Both the position numbers and the translations under genes were made by a program. The notes beneath the pieces were generated by a model, which did not search any database, was not told the origin of the DNA, and was given only the letters and a program-made list of their open reading frames with translations. Positions 51,284-64,000 of a stretch of 64,000 nt of DNA are shown here, piece after piece (positions within the stretch are counted from its first letter, which is position 1; each line of letters opens with the position of its first letter). The stretch is from Impatiens glandulifera (taxonomy: Eukaryota; Streptophyta; Magnoliopsida; Ericales; Balsaminaceae), in the NCBI RefSeq assembly GCF_907164915.1, contig NC_061867.1, forward strand, positions 48,208,242 through 48,272,241. Reading direction: 5' to 3'.

Positions 51284-51754
51284 ACTAGAAAGACAAGAAC
51301 CAACAAAAATCGAGGACAATAATACGCTAAATTTTGGTGAAAAAAAATCGGCCAAACGAAACATGCAAGTCCTTTTTTTTCCTGATTTTAGTTCAAATTT
51401 TTTGGTCTAGCTATTTCCATTTTTATAATCAAACTCTGGTGTGTTAGACAAAATCATTAAAGGATAAATTATTTTACTAAACAAATGAGTAATTCTAAAA
51501 ATTTGAGCAAAACTTATTTACTACTAAGCCTTGAAATAATTCTAAAGTAAATTAGATTTTAGCAAAGGATTGAATTAGAACTCTTTTTTAACTAACATTG
51601 TGAATGAAATAAAATAAAAATATTTAACAGATTAATCACATTGCATATCCTACCATTCACAAAGTAGATATTGTATTGTTATGTTCGTTATCATGAGCAT
51701 ATGAGGGTTTACCAAACCTCAAATATAAAATTAATAAAATAATTATGAATATAT
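51284..51754. other. AT-rich spacer between Copia elements B1 and C
   Basis: About 470 bp of AT-rich sequence with no recognised feature. Confidence 0.6.
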
Positions 51755-52043
51755 TGTTGATAAAAAATCTAATATAAATACACGATAAAAAAATATATAA
51801 AGATAGAGGTGTAAAGAATAATAAAAAATACAAAATATAACGAGATTCGACCAACAAATGTTTACATTCTTGGGGAGTCGTTCATTCTATATATTTTTAA
51901 TAAAATAATGGTCTAGGTAACCCTATATTACAACGTCTCTATTTATTACATCAAAAATCATAGAGACTAAACTACTTCTAAGCTCAATACTAAATCCCAT
52001 TATAATATATAAACTATAATCAAATATGAGCCCAAACCCAACA
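51755..52043 (-). repeat. 3' LTR of Copia C
   Basis: 289 bp, TGTTGA...CCAACA. The single-copy form of the segment that is duplicated in the other LTR lies at its right end. Confidence 0.8.
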
Positions 52044-53921
52044 ATTTCCACCTTGGGCGAATACCGCTCTTACTGAGCTGTGATGAATAAGTTACAAATT
52101 CAACAATCTCCACCATTTCACGTCACTTAAGAAATACATGAGTCATATTCATCATTCTCCACCTTGATAATTGGGTTCAACACTTAAATCTTCACATTTG
52201 CTCGAGTCATTCATTAGATATTTTTCGTACCTCCACTTCCATTCAAGATCCCTTAGAACAAAAACAATCTCTATCATCACTTATATCACGCCATCTTATG
52301 AGCCACACATCAATCTTCACTGCTCGAGCCATTCACGAGATAAATTATTATACATACACTTCCGATCAAAAACCCTTAAAAAATAAAATCATAGAGTTTA
52401 TAACACCAAGTAAATTTAGGTAACCATGTTATTTAAATGACGAGAGACATTCATCAACTCTTTCCAATCTTTGTTCATACTCATTGACATATGCGGAAAC
52501 TAGAATTAACAATTCTTTATTATGTTAAAATAATATTTAACATTGTTTGCCATAAACTGAGTGTCTTATTTTTCTAGTCCAATAATCGACTAAAACCAAA
52601 ATACCGATTAGACTCAATACAAACTTTCGTCGTCTACTTTTTCAAAATCAGATATTTATCAAAAATTGAGGACATTCAAAACCAACTTCCAACCTCAAAA
52701 TAAGATATCGATCTAAAGCGAGAAGACTCAAGACGAACTTTTATCGTCTACTTCATAACAAATAAATTAGGTTATCTTGATATTTCTTTTCTCAAACTCA
52801 AGATCTTATAAAGAATTCGTCACTCATCTTTCCTTAAACGTTGCACACTCAACCAACTTAACCTCACAATCCTCCTTAAACAAATTAACTTACAATCTAC
52901 TAATTTTTTAATCCAAAACTACTAGAAATTCAAGAATATGTTTTTAAGATTCACAAACTCTCTTCAATTATCTTCACCAATGTTTCAAATCTATAGTTTT
53001 TCCGAAAGAAGTCATGAATATCCTTTCATTTGAATTGAGCGAGCCTCTCATCTACCCCATTTTTCATGATTAGGAATCTCATTCAAAATTTCAATCACCT
53101 CCTCAATAAGATGACAAATCAATCATCTCATTCATCTAAACTATGATCCACAATACACAAACAATTAAGATATAACAAAAGAGGTAACAAAATCATCACA
53201 TTCGAATTAACTGAGTCTCCCATTTAGTCTCTTTTCCATGACTAGAAATCTCACTCAAAGTCTTATTTATCTTCTCATATTAGAAGAAAATGCAATGATT
53301 TCTTCTTGGTTCGTTTGATAGTGGCTTTCAAGATGTCTCCACCTCAACTTATAAGTGTATGTCACTAGTCTTCCTCTTCCTAGTCTTTCATTCATATTGT
53401 GTGTTAACTAGAATTGTGTTAATTCTTAATCACCCGTCTACTCAATGCAATCTTGCATTTTTTCCTAAATGATTGTCATGTCAACATGTCGACAATGTTG
53501 TCATCGGTAAACACCTTTTTTATAACAAATTTTCATACTCGATCATTTTTTGTCAAGTGTAAAACACATAATCTTACCACCGTCTTCATATTGATTAATT
53601 TTTCTAATATATTTCTTCAATAACCATTTTTCCAAAGAAAATCTCTCCAAACTCATTTTAGCCGAGAATTTCTTCAAGTCAAAGCCTTAACATAATGAAA
53701 TTTTTTAATTTTGACTATCTCTAAGAGTATGTCAATAAGAGCTTCAAATAATTTTACTAATGTATGCCAAGACAATAATCGGTTATAAAAAAAACCTTCA
53801 ACTAATTTTCAACAAGAATGAAGATGTATTATTTGTTCTTCACGTTCTTCTAGTCAAATACTACATATAAAGAATCTAATAAACCATGTATATGATTAGT
53901 GCACCCTCAATTCATACATTA

Positions 53922-54374
53922 GAGCAAGTGCATCAGTTACTCTAAACACAACCATCTATGCTATATTAGATTTTTTAACAAAAAAATATTCAAAAAGGAC
54001 CATACATCAGTTAATCTAAACATTAATTCTAAAATAGAAAATTCTAAAATTTTGACTCTCCTAGTTTAAATTTAGCATACCAAATACAAATTCTATAATT
54101 TTTTAATAATTCTTTCTCTCTCCTCTCTCTTCTATAATTTTTTAATAATTCTTTATATCTCCTCTCTCTTCTCTACCATTTCTTTCTCTCTCCTCTTTCT
54201 CTCTTATTATAATAATAGACTCTAAAATGAATATTTTATAATTTTGTAGGATAGAATTGTAAAATTTAGAGTAGCTGATGTATTGACCAGTTAAAATTTG
54301 AGATGCTAAAGTAAGTTTATGTTGTTTTAATGTATTTTAGATACTCAGATTTAGAGTAGCTAATGCAGTTGCTC
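53922..54374. mobile_element. MITE inside Copia C, PIF/Harbinger-like
   Basis: The ends GAGCAAGTGCATCAGTTACT and, reverse-complemented, GAGCAACTGCATTAGCTACT form inverted repeats of about 25 bp with three mismatches. They are flanked by TTA on both sides (53919-53921 and 54375-54377). A 3-bp TTA target site fits PIF/Harbinger (Tourist-like) MITEs. The interior holds CT-rich repeated words near 54110-54205. Confidence 0.72.
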
Positions 54375-54934
54375 TTATAAATTATCATTCTTGGTAGAAC
54401 CTTTGACGCATCAACACCCTCTTGACAACTTCGCACCAGCACTTATCAGAGATTGTCAAACAAAACCTACTCAAAAGGTTTGATGCAAATCCAAATTCGG
54501 CCCTTATACACACATATCAAAACCACAATCTTACAAACAAACTTTAAAGTCACCCGCTTTAATTAAAAAACCCTTTACATGTTGCATCAACTGTCTTCCA
54601 CAATCTGCAACATCGAATAAGCACTACACCTTTTTTTTCAACTCCAATTTTCAATCTCCACATTGACGAATATCATATCTCTTAGAAGATAAATCACAAA
54701 TCTCCATCTTTGAGAAATTCAAGTCAAACAAGCCTCAATACATATCAAACAAATCCAAGATTAAAGTCAAAAAATCTTTTAAAACTTGATCAAAATCAAA
54801 CAAGCTTTACTTGTGAAAATTGGAATAAAATAAGCTTTAAACCTATTTTATGAAAACAAACGAGACTTAAAGAAAAAGTCTTAGTTAATGATAGTTTCAA
54901 AGATTTTTGATTGACTTTTTATCCCTATATATTA

Positions 54935-55004
54935 TATTATATCATACTATAATATATATATATATATAATATATATATATATAGTATATATATATATATA
55001 GTAT

Positions 55005-55050
<46 letters not shown>
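54935..55050. repeat. AT microsatellite
   Basis: A long, slightly interrupted (AT)n tract of about 115 bp with TATAGTATA interruptions, within the internal region of Copia C. Confidence 0.9.
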
Positions 55051-55051
<1 letters not shown>

Positions 55052-55466
55052 TTTCTTTTTTATATTTTAATAGACCGTTTGTCCCAAATTAAAATAAGTT
55101 AAAAAAATAAACATCAACTTCTTTGTTCTGGTGTCGTTGCATACACGACAATTTTTCGTCAGATGAGCTCATTGGTGCCTTTGAGAAGAACAAAAGACAC
55201 ATCTTCTTTTCTCTTATTCTCAAAACATCGTCACCCAAAACTAAGAAATATTTTAACGACCATTAACATCTTCTTAGCAACCGAAGATTTTGATTCAAAT
55301 ATTTACAACAACTAATTCTTGCAACCAATGTTTTTTTTCTCAAACAACCAATAATCTTCAACAAAAACACAAATTTCCAACAACTTCTTCAATGGCAGTT
55401 ATGTTTATATCATATCTTTATAAATATATTAGGTTAAATATTCTCAAAACATGCTCTGATACTATT

Positions 55467-55826
55467 TGTTGAGAAAACATCTAATTTAAACACACGATAA
55501 AAGAAGATATAAAGATAAATAGGTAAAGAATAATAAGGAATACAATATATAACGATGTTCGGCCAACAAATGCCTTCCTCGGGGAGTTGTCCATTTTATA
55601 TATTTTTCATGGAATAATGGTTCAAATAATCCTAGATTGCAATGTCTCTATTTATAAGAATACATAAAAATATCATAAAAATTAAACTACTCCTCTTAAT
55701 ACCAATAAAAACTAAAATTCATTACAATATATAAATTATAATATAAACTACTCCTCTTAATACCAATAAAAACTAAAATTCATTACAATATATAAATTAT
55801 AATAAAATATGAACCCAAATCTAACA
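55467..55826 (-). repeat. 5' LTR of Copia C with internal 61-bp duplication
   Basis: 360 bp, longer than its partner because 55683-55743 is repeated, nearly perfectly, at 55744-55804 (TAAACTACTCCTCTTAATAC...). The duplication arose after insertion, since the other LTR has one copy. Confidence 0.82.
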
Positions 55827-56003
55827 TTTATGGAGTCAAATATCCACTGAATCATTGGTCTCTTAACCTTAAAACTGGGGTACTATTGAATAAACCTTAT
55901 TACAAATCAGTCGTGAGAAATAAAAATAAAAATAGTAATTTTTTCTTAATAATAATTATCTTTATCCCTGGTTCTTTTTTCTTTTTTATATAGAAAATGA
56001 AGG

Positions 56004-56050
<47 letters not shown>

Positions 56051-57140
56051 ATATATATTATTTATATTTTATTGTGTGTTTTGTTTTAAAAAATAAGGAA
56101 AAAGAAATAAAAAAAAATTTGTTTCATGTAAAAAATGGATCTTATTAGGTTGATAGTGTGGCAAAAATTAATTATTAATTTATATAAAATATATTAATTT
56201 TTATTAATACATTTAACATTTTTTTTTGTTCATAAATAAAATTGAACCTAAAACCAACCTTATAATTTTTTAACCCATTTTAAAATAGGATTATTAAATA
56301 TTGAAGAGAAGATCTGTGCAGGGGTAGGTAACTTTGGAAATATAATTATTAGTCGGCACATGGAAAAGTATTATTGTTATTATTTTTTTATTAACTAATT
56401 ATTAAAAGCCTAGGCCATGCCTTGCCCCATGTCCTTTCCAAATCAAGTAAAGTACAATGAACTTAGACATCGTTTGGATTAAACTAAATTATCTAAATAA
56501 TATCAACATAATTATTACCTTAGTAATTACTTGTTGGGTGTGACATTTATTTTTAAATTACTATGATACTAAATGAAGAATAGATCCAACAAAATAAATT
56601 TGTGAAAATAAAATATTATGTTGATTAATTTTCTGTTTTTTTTTTGAAAAATATAGTTCATTAATACTCTTAAATTTACAAAATTAAAATTTTAGAAAAT
56701 AATTTTGTTTTAGAATATACTACTAAATTATTAGTTTTCATAAAATAAAGTGAATAAAATTAAAAATTATGCTGTTTAATTTTAAATGATTTGATGAGAA
56801 TAATGGATGAAATATTTGATTATTTAAATTTTGAATTAAATCTCAAATAATAATGGATGAAATTTTGATTATTTGATTAAAATATATCATTACAAATTAT
56901 AAAATTGTATATTTGTGAGTTATTTTTACTATTAATATTTATTTCTAGAAATAAATTACACTATTTTATTGATGTTGGTTATTTGATAATTTTTTAATAA
57001 AAATAAATATTGGTTAATGAACAAATATGTTATAATGAGTTTTTAATTAGTTAATTATTATAATATTTTTTATATTTAAATTTTATAAAATAAAGTAAAG
57101 AAATTTGAATGTTTTATTTATAAGTGAATAATTTAATAGT
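55827..57140. other. AT-rich intergenic region with (AT)n
   Basis: An (AT)n tract lies at about 56005-56061. Otherwise AT-rich sequence with no supported gene or element boundary. Confidence 0.6.
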
Positions 57141-57156
57141 TAATTGAGACGATGCT

Positions 57157-57945
57157 TTGTGCAGTGTCAAAAGTCAAGTTACGACATATTCTAAGTTGCC
57201 TTCCATTGGTATATGTAGAAATGTCACTATTAATGACATGTTTGATCCTCGGTCTAGTGGTTTCGCTAGCCGAATTAGATATAGAAGAAGATTAAACATT
57301 ATGGAGACTTCGTCCCATAATAGAATTTACATTTGGTAGGACGCAAACAAGTGTCACCGTCTGACCAAGACATTATGCGTTGCAAGATATGAATAATTTT
57401 CATGTGGAGCGTTGCTATAAGTTGTTTGTTAAGATGATTCCAAATAATTTTTATTAGAAAAAATTTTGGGAGTCAAAGATTTTATCCAAAATCTTGTTTT
57501 TTGGATGAAGCGTTATTCATGGTGGAATTATAACAAATGATATGTGAATGATAAAAAAAAAAATGTATTATAGCTAGTTTATGTTAAGAAGATGTTGAAT
57601 CGGTAACTCACTTACTTATGCATTGTCGAGGAGTGACTAGTATTTGGAGTTTTTTGTGGAGTATTACTGGGATTCATTGGGTGATGTCCGAGTCTTTAAA
57701 TAGTTGTTGAGAAGTTTGGATTGATGCAGCTGATATGACATGTATACATATTTGGGTTACCATCCCAATTATTCTCTGGTGGACTATCTAGTTTGAGAGA
57801 AATCGTCGAACTTTCATTGATCGTAGTCGTCCGATGCGTATCATTCATAATATTATTTTTATGATGATTTCTGATATTCGTTTAGAAAAACTAGTAGAGT
57901 CTGTCGGGGAGTTAATCGTTCTTTTCGATGATTTACAAGCTCGAT
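57157..57945 (+). pseudogene. LINE 3' fragment (zinc-binding region)
   Basis: The plus strand shows the reverse-transcriptase-associated zinc-binding region of an L1-type LINE: NDMFDPRSSGFASRIRYRRR (57226-57285), close to the DMFDIRSSGF region of the remnant at 37905-37970, followed by decayed sequence with stops to a conserved-looking tail near 57940. Only the 3' end is present, as expected for 5'-truncated insertions. Confidence 0.8.
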
Positions 57946-57989
57946 AACATTTTAAGTATTGTTTTTTCAACGATATTTTTTTAATATCA

Positions 57990-59399
57990 CGGACATTTTT
58001 TTTTAAAGAAAAAAAAATAGTGGGTGAATATTGAATAAAATTAAAAAAATATTATATTAAACTAACTCTTAATGTCATAATTTTTTTTACCTAGATTACT
58101 ATATTAAAAAAAAAATCAAATATCAGAGTTTAATCTCTTAACAAAGATTCTTCTCAATCTATCGGGATGGATATATGGTTCTCATTCGGCCATTCCTTAT
58201 CTTTTTCTCATCTTTGCTTTCATTTTTTTTTTTCATTTATAGTATTCTGTGATAAATGAGTCACTTTCATGTTATCAACTTTACAATTATTTATTAATAT
58301 AGAATTTTAGAAAAAAAAATAAAGTTAAGAACACCAATATATTATATATATATATATAATTTGAATATAATAAATCAAATGATATTAAATATATTATCAT
58401 TATAATTTTGTCCTTTTATATAAAATAACTTACCTAATTTATTTTTAAATGATTTGTATATTAAAATTGATAAAAAAACGTTTAAACACACCGATGAAAT
58501 GATATTAGAAAATAAAAATAAAAATAAAAAAAGTCATAAAATATGAAAATAAGGAAAGAATACAAAATATATTACCCAAAAAGTTATTCTCATTAATTCT
58601 CATTATAAAGAAAGAATAACTTCGTCGACTTTTCGAAACAAAAAAAATTATGAATTATACTCAACGATATAAAACTATTACAATCATTAAAGATTCGTTG
58701 GTTTCTCTCCAAATAAATAGTCCATTCAAAAATAACGGAGAAATTACCTAAATTATTCAAATATAAAATATCTTATTTAAAAAATCAACAAATCTCATAT
58801 TGTAAATATAAATAATTTTGAGTTTTAAAAAAAAAAATATATTTCTAACTTGGATATTATTATATATATTTATGATAAGAGACAAATGGCAATTTGACCA
58901 ACCACCGACTGCACATGGAGGATATAATTCACTCCCATCTTTCTTTGTTCAATAATTCTCAGTCAATATATACTGCTATTACAATTTTATTAATTAATAC
59001 CATAGTATCATTATTAGATGATCAGATTAAATATTTTTTTATTAAAAAAAACACCTCTATAAACTATAATAATTAAAAACTATTGGTTGCAGCTAGCCCA
59101 CACATGAAAATAAATGGGTTGTGCTAATTTTTTAAAATAATAATAATAAATAAAGTAATCAAAAGACATTGAGAAATTTATGTATATAGGTTTTTTTTTT
59201 TATCAAATTAAGATACAATATTTACAAAACGTTTCTATTTGTTTAAAAATTATATATATACATGATTACAATGATCAAAATCCATTTAAACCATGGCATG
59301 TTCTCTAAACAACAAACAAAACTTTAAGGTCGTGTTTGGAATCCCATTGAAGTTAATTTTTACGAGCTAAATGTGATTAGTGAAGTTTAATTCACATGA
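57990..59399. other. AT-rich intergenic region
   Basis: No supported gene. The last part (about 59280-59399) is presumably the 3' untranslated region of the WNK kinase gene. Confidence 0.6.
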
Positions 59400-62300
59400 T
59401 CACAAGTCAAAAGCATCAATAGGCAGAGATGTTGTTCTATGAAGAGAACCGCAATAATATCCTTTTAGACTCGTAGATCCTATAGAAGTAGCCGATTTTC
59501 CACTCAAGTTCGATGATTTCTCTGTCACCCGTGGTTTCCCAATTATGCCCGAAGAACCAACCAACCGAGGCTTAGGATATTTCGGTATTGCTCCCCATCT
59601 TAGCCGGTGGTCTTGAACTTGTCTAAGTTCTATTTGGTTCACATCATTATCGTATGTAAGGTCGCAAGAAAGTGAACGATTCCTTGTCCGATATTGATTC
59701 ATTTTTTGACGATTGTTGTTGGAATGGATGATTTGTTTTTCGTGATCTTCGTCGGAGTGGCTCTCTTCTGAGTCCATCGGGCTACACTCAAAGCTTTCGT
59801 GACGATCCCATATTCCATAGCATAAGGATGATCCATTTCCTAGTTTTGAAAACTTGGGGTTATTTAGGGTTTCGGAGGAGATATCTTCAAACCGGCCTTG
59901 AGTGGCTGCACAACCGTTTCCTAAGCAATTACCATCCGGAGTGTTCGTGAGAAAGTTTAAGAATGACCCCATGGACATATGGTTGGACGCACAATTGTTG
60001 CAAAAACGAGGAATTTCTTCGATGATTTTCAAACGAGACTCCCACTCGGGTACTAAAGAAGTGATTTCACCATCTATCATATCTGCTATTTTAGTAACAT
60101 CTTGATCCATTATATCCAATTCCGCAACCATTTCCGTTGCCACACTTAAAGGCGTGTCGATTTCAATGTCAAATGGAAAATAAATGTTACGTATATGTCC
60201 TGCCAACAAATACACCAACAAGGAAACAAGGCTTACAAGGTCTTGTTCGAACATGGGATTTTTTTTGTTTTAGGTTTATGTAACCAACCATCCCATAATA
60301 ATTTTTTTGGTCATTCAAATAATCAATCAAAAACCATTTTATGCAAATATATAATGTATATAAAAAATTGTTATTCGAAAATAACTCAAAATTGAGGTCT
60401 TGAGTTGTTTTCAAATAACTATTTTGATTATTTGAAAAAAAGGACATTAGAAAAATATTTTTTCTATATAGAAAAGAATTTAAGATATTTTGACCGAAGA
60501 TTAGCCAGGCTAAATAAGGCATTTCTCGAGAAATAATCAAGTAAACGAAAAAGACAATGAAAAGAAAATGATAATTTTACCTTCTTTGTCCGTAATCCGA
60601 AGTCTCAAGAAAATACTCCCATCCTCCGTCCTCTTCCCTTGGATGGTTACGTCGACATTAGAAGAATGTATGTCGTGTTCATCATTGTTGTGATCAAATA
60701 GATCAATCCCACATTGCTCGATCTCACTAAACTCGTTTGAAAATCCATTAAAAGAGCTATGATTTGTATAAGCAGCATTCCCATCATAATCCAATGATAG
60801 ATTATCCGAATAATCAATCAATCTCGACTCTATATCATTGGTTTGTAGAAAAGGGTCGTCTAGAAGCTCTCTAGCCGACATCCTCATAGAAACTACGGCT
60901 AGGCATTTCTCAACAAATCTCTTCACTTCCGGATCATTCACTCTATAAAACGAATCAGGCTTTTTACCCTTCAAAAAAGCAATCCAACATAAGAATGTGA
61001 GCAACTTTACCATTCATTTCGCGACATTTGCTTATACAAATAATCATTAGAAACGAAATCACTTACTGAAATCACTTTCTTGTAGATTTGGGCGGGATGA
61101 GTGCATTCACTATATGGATATTCAAACGTTACCATCTCCAATATGCACATTCCAAACGAGTAAATATCGACTAATTCGTTATATTTCTCGGCATATACTT
61201 CTGGAGCCATAAACTCCGGTGTGCCTAATGAAATAAGAAAAAAATATTGACAAAATCTATCTAATAATAGAAACGCAAAATTATTATATTATCAAAAATC
61301 AAACAAAAAAATTGTTTGAAAAAATGTATTTTTTTTAATCTAAAATAGCTTATTTAATTCAATTATAATTTTCTTACAAAATATAAATAACCTATTTTTT
61401 AAAAGTAAGTGATAATGGTAAAAATATTAATTTTCAAAAAATTATCATTTTTAAACTTCTCATAAATTAAAATTGTTTATTCGTTTATTCTTATTTCTTT
61501 TTCACTTTATTTATAATAATATTTTGGTTTCTTAAAAAGAAAAATATTACTTTGGTTAAAAGAAATTTAAAAGATAAAACGTACTTCATTTATCTATTAA
61601 ATTGAGGTGAAAGTAATACTTTAATTAAAAAACAATAATAAAACAATTTCTTAGTTTTATTTTATTTGTTTCCTCATAAAAAATTTATTAGATAACTATT
61701 ATAATATACACAAATCCCACCAAAGTAGTAAAAAAAATGATATGATTGGGGCGGGACCTATCCATTCCATTGTCATAAAAATCTAAGAGCTTGTTATTGA
61801 TGAGGTTTTATTTTGATCAATATCCCATCATCATCATCATCTCTATCATATTCCCATCCAATCATTCAAAAATATCAAAAACCCACATTTCATCTAACCC
61901 AAAATTTCATTTTTTTTTTCAAATAACAAAAAACAGATAAAAAAAAAACATACCAACACAATGAGCAGCATGAGATTTTCTGAGAATAGCTGCAAGACCA
62001 AGATCACCAATTTTGACTTCACCATGATTTCCATTAATGAATATATTATCACATTTAAGATCTCTATGAATAACTGGTGGATCATGGCTATGAAGATAAA
62101 GAATCCCTTTCAAGATCTGTCTACACCAACTCTTCACTGCTCTGATATTAACCCTCTTATGCTTCTGTCTATACCTACCAACCAAATTTCAAAACCAAAA
62201 AAGAAAACCCAGATCAATTAATAAGAAAAACAGATAAAATTCAAATACCCATATAAAAAAAATGAAGAAATTTACTGTCTTAGGGTTCCTGAAGTGAACA

Positions 62301-62784
62301 TCTCAGTGATAAAATTGATGTTCCTATTAGCTGTGTCAACCCAAGAAGTATAGAACTTCAAAATGTTTGGATGTTTCAATGTTTTAAGAAGATGAATCTC
62401 GCAATACAATCTTTCTAAATCTTCAGGACTTTGTAGGAAATCATAAAGCTTCACTTGATTCCAAGCTACTTCAATTCCTTCATATTCATCAAATGCTCTG
62501 TATCTGCATAAAAAGAAAAGAAATTGAAGAAAATTTAAAACATTACATTAGAATTGTATGAAATCTGAAATGGGTTTGATTCTTTACACTGTTTTTGAAG
62601 CTCCTTTGCCAAGGATTTCATTATACTGCAACAAAAAAAGATAATCAAACACATAATTCATATAAATCTTTAGAGAGAGAGAGAATGATGTATTAATGAT
62701 TACTCTTCCGTATCTTCCGGTTGGATCTATTTCAACAAAATCTGAATAGCTTGAAGCTGGTTCAAGATTCAAAAGATCATTCAT
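59400..62784 (-). CDS. WNK: WNK (with-no-lysine) serine/threonine protein kinase, seven exons
   Basis: Seven exons join in frame: 62784-62704, 62625-62588, 62503-62276, 62174-61954, 61224-61067, 60968-60581, 60199-59400; total 1,914 nt, 637 residues. The kinase domain spans about residues 28-284. The glycine loop GKGASKTVY carries the catalytic lysine (about Lys38), while the usual beta-3 lysine position is Asn in VAWNQVKL (about 55), the WNK signature. HRDLKCDN (about 152-159) and DLG (173-175, in place of DFG) are intact, and GTPEFMAPE spans the exon 4/5 junction. An OSR1_C-like region (about 349-415, with [12 protein letters not shown]) follows, then a low-complexity tail ending [10 protein letters not shown]. 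Plant WNKs act in flowering time, circadian, osmotic and sugar signalling; which member this is cannot be settled here. ATG 62784 is followed by the conserved DPTGRYGR entry. All splice sites are GT-AG. Confidence 0.95.
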
Positions 62785-64000
62785 TCCTTCAATAACACCA
62801 GGTACAAAAAGATGGTGATTTTGTGCTATCTTTGATAGTTACAAAGAGAAGACACATCAGATGCAGGATCTATCATCAATTCATCATCCTCTTTTACACC
62901 ACACAAAAGTGATGTTTTTTTCTGAAGTATTGAAAAGAAGAGAGGGAATGATTAAAGAATTCATCATAAATTATTGAGGGGTAACTGAAAGAGAACTGAG
63001 TTCTTAATTAAGAAAGGGGAAATTGGAGGAAAGATTCATGACTCAACTACATTCTAGAGAGAGAGACGTCTAGACAAAACAGGGAGGGAGAGAGAGAGGA
63101 AAATAGAGATTACTTTGAAAGAAGATAAAGAAAGGGAAAAGGAGAAAGAGGTCTTTAATTTATGTGAATATTTTAGTTAACAACTCATTCTTTCATCTAT
63201 ACATTTGATTTCCAATAAAAGTGATGGTAGGAATTGAACTTTTGACTCATTGCATTGTTAGATTTGATTTTAATAAAACATTTCAAACAAAATAGAAAAA
63301 ATGTTACATTTGTATATTATTTATTTGTTTATTCACAATGTTGTTATTACAATGATTAAAATGTTTAATCGTGAAAATCGTAAAGATAGACAAGATAGAC
63401 TAGGACTTCATTATTTTCTTTTTAAAATGTTAAAACTTGACAATTTTAATTTTCTTCTGTTTTTTCTATTAGTTATACTCTATTTGTTTTGGGGGTGTGA
63501 TAGTAATTTATGTTACTATTTTTTATTGTCAGGAGTAGACAATTATTATTTATATTATATATTATAGGCATTGTTTTAAAAACAAAATTAACAAAATGTA
63601 TATATATATATATATATATATGTGAATGTGTTGAATTAGGAATCATTTGAGATATAGTGTGTTATTTATTCTATACGATATATTGATGTGTTTATTTAAA
63701 AATAAATTTTTTTGCAAACTTTTGTTAACTTTATTCTTTTTATATTCCTCTTCTTTATTCTCATTATGGACTTAAATAAGATCTTATCATGAAAATAATA
63801 TTATTTTTATTTAATATAAAAGATACGATAAATTAAATAAAATATTTTTAATATAAAAATAGATGAAAAAAGGTAATTTTTTGATAAATTTTTAGTTTAA
63901 GAAAAAATACATTATCATTTTTTTTATAAAACACATTAAAAGTATGTTTGACAACTATGTAATTGAAATTGGGTCTAGTTAGTTTATACACTATCTATGA
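62785..64000. other. WNK upstream region and AT-rich flank
   Basis: 62785-63150 is the likely leader and promoter region of the WNK gene. It contains GA-rich tracts on the plus strand (CT-rich in the sense direction), notably near 63056-63110, a common feature of plant leaders. Beyond 63170 the sequence is AT-rich with an (AT)n run near 63600-63622. I saw no other gene before the window end. Confidence 0.55.

Larger units (their letters stand above)
51755..55826 (-). mobile_element. Highly degenerate Copia element C, 4.07 kb
   Basis: LTRs 51755-52043 and 55467-55826 begin TGTTGA and end with CCAACA or CTAACA. They share long words (AATAATAA..ATACAA.ATATAACGA, GGGGAGT, GTCTCTATTTAT). The primer-binding site beside the right LTR reads GCTCTGATACTA on the plus strand (one mismatch to the usual site), and the polypurine tract beside the left LTR reads AAGGTGGAAAT on the minus strand. 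The flanks are TATAT and TTTAT, an imperfect target duplication. No ORF survives; the only coding relic I can point to is a FTDDNIVDMLT-like Copia C-terminal motif on the minus strand near 53484-53520. A MITE sits inside. Confidence 0.82.

Overview
The window is AT-rich nuclear DNA of a flowering plant, most likely a eudicot. The signs are multi-exon genes with GT-AG introns, a plant-type cytosolic cysteine synthase, a WNK kinase, Ty1/Copia elements primed by initiator tRNA-Met, an En/Spm (CACTA) element with a TNP2-type transposase, a hAT-like foldback element, MITEs and LINE tails. The species cannot be named from the sequence. Most of the window is transposable elements in several nested layers. 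I find three host genes that look intact and one decayed duplicate. All coordinates and counts were read by eye.

Layout. 1-2.7 kb: AT-rich intergenic. 2.7-4.7 kb (-): decayed intron-bearing copy of cysteine synthase (O-acetylserine(thiol)lyase). 6.9-7.2 kb: a 143-bp tandem duplication. 7.44-19.32 kb: an 11.9-kb CACTA element with CACTGGT termini. It carries broken transposase genes (TNP2, DUF4218, DUF4216 and Transposase_24 regions, all -), a nearly G-free intron, several arrays of subterminal inverted motifs, a roughly 20-copy array of 83-bp hairpin units (16.4-18.1 kb) and a small coiled-coil ORF with its own TATA box. 20.09-24.76 kb (-): Copia element A, LTRs about 95-96% identical, coding region full of stops. 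25.9-29.5 kb (-): intact ten-exon cysteine synthase. 32.13-32.30 kb: MITE with long inverted repeats. 34.21-36.27 kb: hAT-like foldback element with a perfect 8-bp target duplication, filled with a CACGTTTAACACGTTTT-type repeat that changes strand in the middle. 36.6-38.6 kb (+): LINE remnant. 40.1-41.3 kb (+): unrecognised four-exon gene. 42.12-51.28 kb (-): old, internally deleted Copia element whose left LTR was split by a very young Copia element (42.32-47.45 kb). 51.76-55.83 kb (-): very degenerate Copia element with a MITE inside. 57.2-57.9 kb (+): second LINE tail. 59.4-62.8 kb (-): intact seven-exon WNK protein kinase.

How the parts relate. The two cysteine synthase copies share exon order, intron positions and the TATA region, so they are a DNA-level tandem duplication now separated by about 21 kb, mostly the CACTA element and Copia A. 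One copy stayed open and the other collected indels in most exons. The most unusual structures are the CACTA hairpin array, which lies downstream of a TATA-bearing transcription unit pointing into it, and the 2-kb palindromic hAT-like element. Both could give RNA with extensive double-stranded character; that role is inference.
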